From: Chloroflexota bacterium
Lineage (GTDB): Bacteria > Chloroflexota > Dehalococcoidia > UBA1151
Reading direction: 5' to 3'
DNA: 5,190 nt
NCBI GenBank assembly: GCA_022561735.1
Contig: JADFQR010000116.1
Span: 1-5,190, forward strand
Shown: positions 4,407 to 5,190 of the stretch, one piece after another
How positions within the stretch are numbered: the stretch's first letter is position 1
Layout: each line of letters starts with the position of its first letter
Translations under genes and position numbers: made by a program
The notes under the pieces: generated by a model
Seen by the model: only the letters and a program-made list of their open reading frames with translations
What the model was told of the DNA's origin: nothing
The model's database searches: none

Positions 4407-5190
4407 TTGATCACCGAAGTCGTTATGCCCACGATGGGCGCCGACATGACTGAAGGCACCGTCGTCAAGTGGCTCAAATCCGAGGGCGACGAGGTCGCTC
4501 GCGGAGACATCATCGCCGAGATCGAGACGGACAAAACGGTCGTCGAGATGGAGGCATATGGCTCCGGTCTTCTTCGCAAGATCGTGATCGACGAAGGCGT
4601 CATGGTGCCCGTCGGCGATGTCATCGCTTACCTGGGTGACGCGGACGACGCTATCCCGGAAACGGCCGGAGCGGCGGCCGACGCCACGCCCGCGGTCGCC
4701 ACCGCCGCAGAAACACCGGTCGCGACAGCGCCGGTGGCAGTGGCGGCGGCTCCCTCCGGCTCGGGCCGCATAAAGGCGTCTCCGGTCGCTCGCAAGATCG
4801 CAATCGAACGCGGTATAGACCTGGCGACGGTGACCGGTACCGGGCCAGGGGGGCGAATCACCCGCGCTGATGTTGAAGGCCTGTCGGCGACCCCGGCGCC
4901 TGCTTCAACTGCGGTTGCGCCGGCCGCTCTATCGCTGGCCTCCGCCCCTGAAGTCACGCTGAGCGGAGACGATATCCCGCTGTCAGCCATGCGGCAGGCG
5001 ATCGCACGCGTCACCGTCCGAAGCAAGACCGAGAACCCGCACTACTACGTTGACCTGTCTATCGACATGACCCAGGCGATGTTGCTCCGCCAGGGCCTGA
5101 ACGAGGAGATCGGCGAGGCCGGGCCGCGTGTCAGTGTGAATGACATGATCATCCGGGCCTGCGTGAAGGCGATCATCAAGTACCCCAAGT
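4407..5190 (+). CDS. pdhC: Dihydrolipoamide acetyltransferase, E2 of pyruvate dehydrogenase (partial; C-terminus beyond the right edge)
   Basis: E2 forms the core of the complex: its lipoyl arm takes acetyl from E1 and passes it to CoA. The 261 visible residues show one lipoyl domain (about 1-77), with lipoylated Lys43 in IETDKTVVEMEA; an Ala/Pro/Thr/Val-rich flexible linker (about 80-118); the peripheral subunit-binding domain (about 121-158; RIKASPVARKIA and GTGPGGRITRADVE); a second Ala/Pro linker (about 160-185); and the start of the acyltransferase domain (DDIPLSAMRQAIARVTVRSK). The catalytic HxxxD motif would lie beyond the edge. I chose TTG at 4407 because MITEVVMPTMGADM is the standard lipoyl-domain opening and AAGGG lies 7 nt upstream; ATG at 4425 would cut the first strand. 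It lies 197 nt after pdhB. A single lipoyl domain fits Gram-positive-type E2. The acyl specificity, acetyl over branched-chain, is inferred from the neighbours. Confidence 0.93.
   Translation, partial: MITEVVMPTMGADMTEGTVVKWLKSEGDEVARGDIIAEIETDKTVVEMEAYGSGLLRKIVIDEGVMVPVGDVIAYLGDADDAIPETAGAAADATPAVATAAETPVATAPVAVAAAPSGSGRIKASPVARKIAIERGIDLATVTGTGPGGRITRADVEGLSATPAPASTAVAPAALSLASAPEVTLSGDDIPLSAMRQAIARVTVRSKTENPHYYVDLSIDMTQAMLLRQGLNEEIGEAGPRVSVNDMIIRACVKAIIKYPK

Noticed and set aside
4628..5026. 132-codon minus-strand frame opposite pdhC
   Set aside because: Ala/Ser/Thr/Val-rich and low-complexity, it mirrors the Ala/Pro linker of E2 on the coding strand. No family resemblance was seen.

Overview
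This is GC-rich bacterial DNA from a chromosomal housekeeping region. It has a leftward pair (acpS, then nnr cut by the left edge) and a divergent rightward run (folD, pdhA, pdhB, then pdhC cut by the right edge). The split alpha/beta E1 with a single-lipoyl E2 is the pyruvate dehydrogenase layout of many Gram-positive, chloroflexotal, cyanobacterial and alphaproteobacterial lineages. The style of the E1 proteins, the high GC, the frequent non-ATG starts and a CTCCC/GGGAG-type palindrome make me lean towards an environmental Chloroflexota (Dehalococcoidia-like) genome. That is an impression only; no marker gene in the window fixes the phylum.

Layout: 1-240 (-) N-terminal domain of NAD(P)H-hydrate epimerase (partial); 248-646 (-) holo-ACP synthase, ending 7 nt before nnr; 647-1066 a divergent control region of 420 nt with a good minus-strand -10 box, several hairpins, repeated GTCTGGA motifs and three tandem 18/19-nt repeats next to the folD ribosome binding site; 1067-1972 (+) FolD; 1973-2152 a leader with a hairpin; 2153-3163 (+) E1 alpha; 3232-4209 (+) E1 beta; 4210-4406 a gap with a REP-like palindrome and two competing hairpins at the pdhC ribosome binding site; 4407-5190 (+) E2, partial.

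Function: PdhA/PdhB (E1) decarboxylate pyruvate with thiamine diphosphate and pass the acetyl group to the lipoyl lysine of PdhC (E2), which makes acetyl-CoA; E3 (lpd) is expected beyond the right edge. FolD interconverts methylene-, methenyl- and formyl-tetrahydrofolate with NADP(H). AcpS adds phosphopantetheine to acyl carrier protein, using CoA. Nnr repairs hydrated NAD(P)H. All are core metabolism, and I see no mobile element, CRISPR, phage or defence gene.

The most unusual feature is start-codon usage. folD and pdhA have no convincing ATG, GTG or TTG start; each instead has a perfect GGAGG 6-7 nt before an in-frame ATT (folD) or ATC (pdhA), exactly where homologues would begin. acpS and pdhC appear to use TTG. 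Only nnr and pdhB use ATG. The ATC of pdhA sits in the centre of a perfect 12-bp palindrome. No wholly new system is evident; the novelty, if any, lies in translation initiation and the leader structures.
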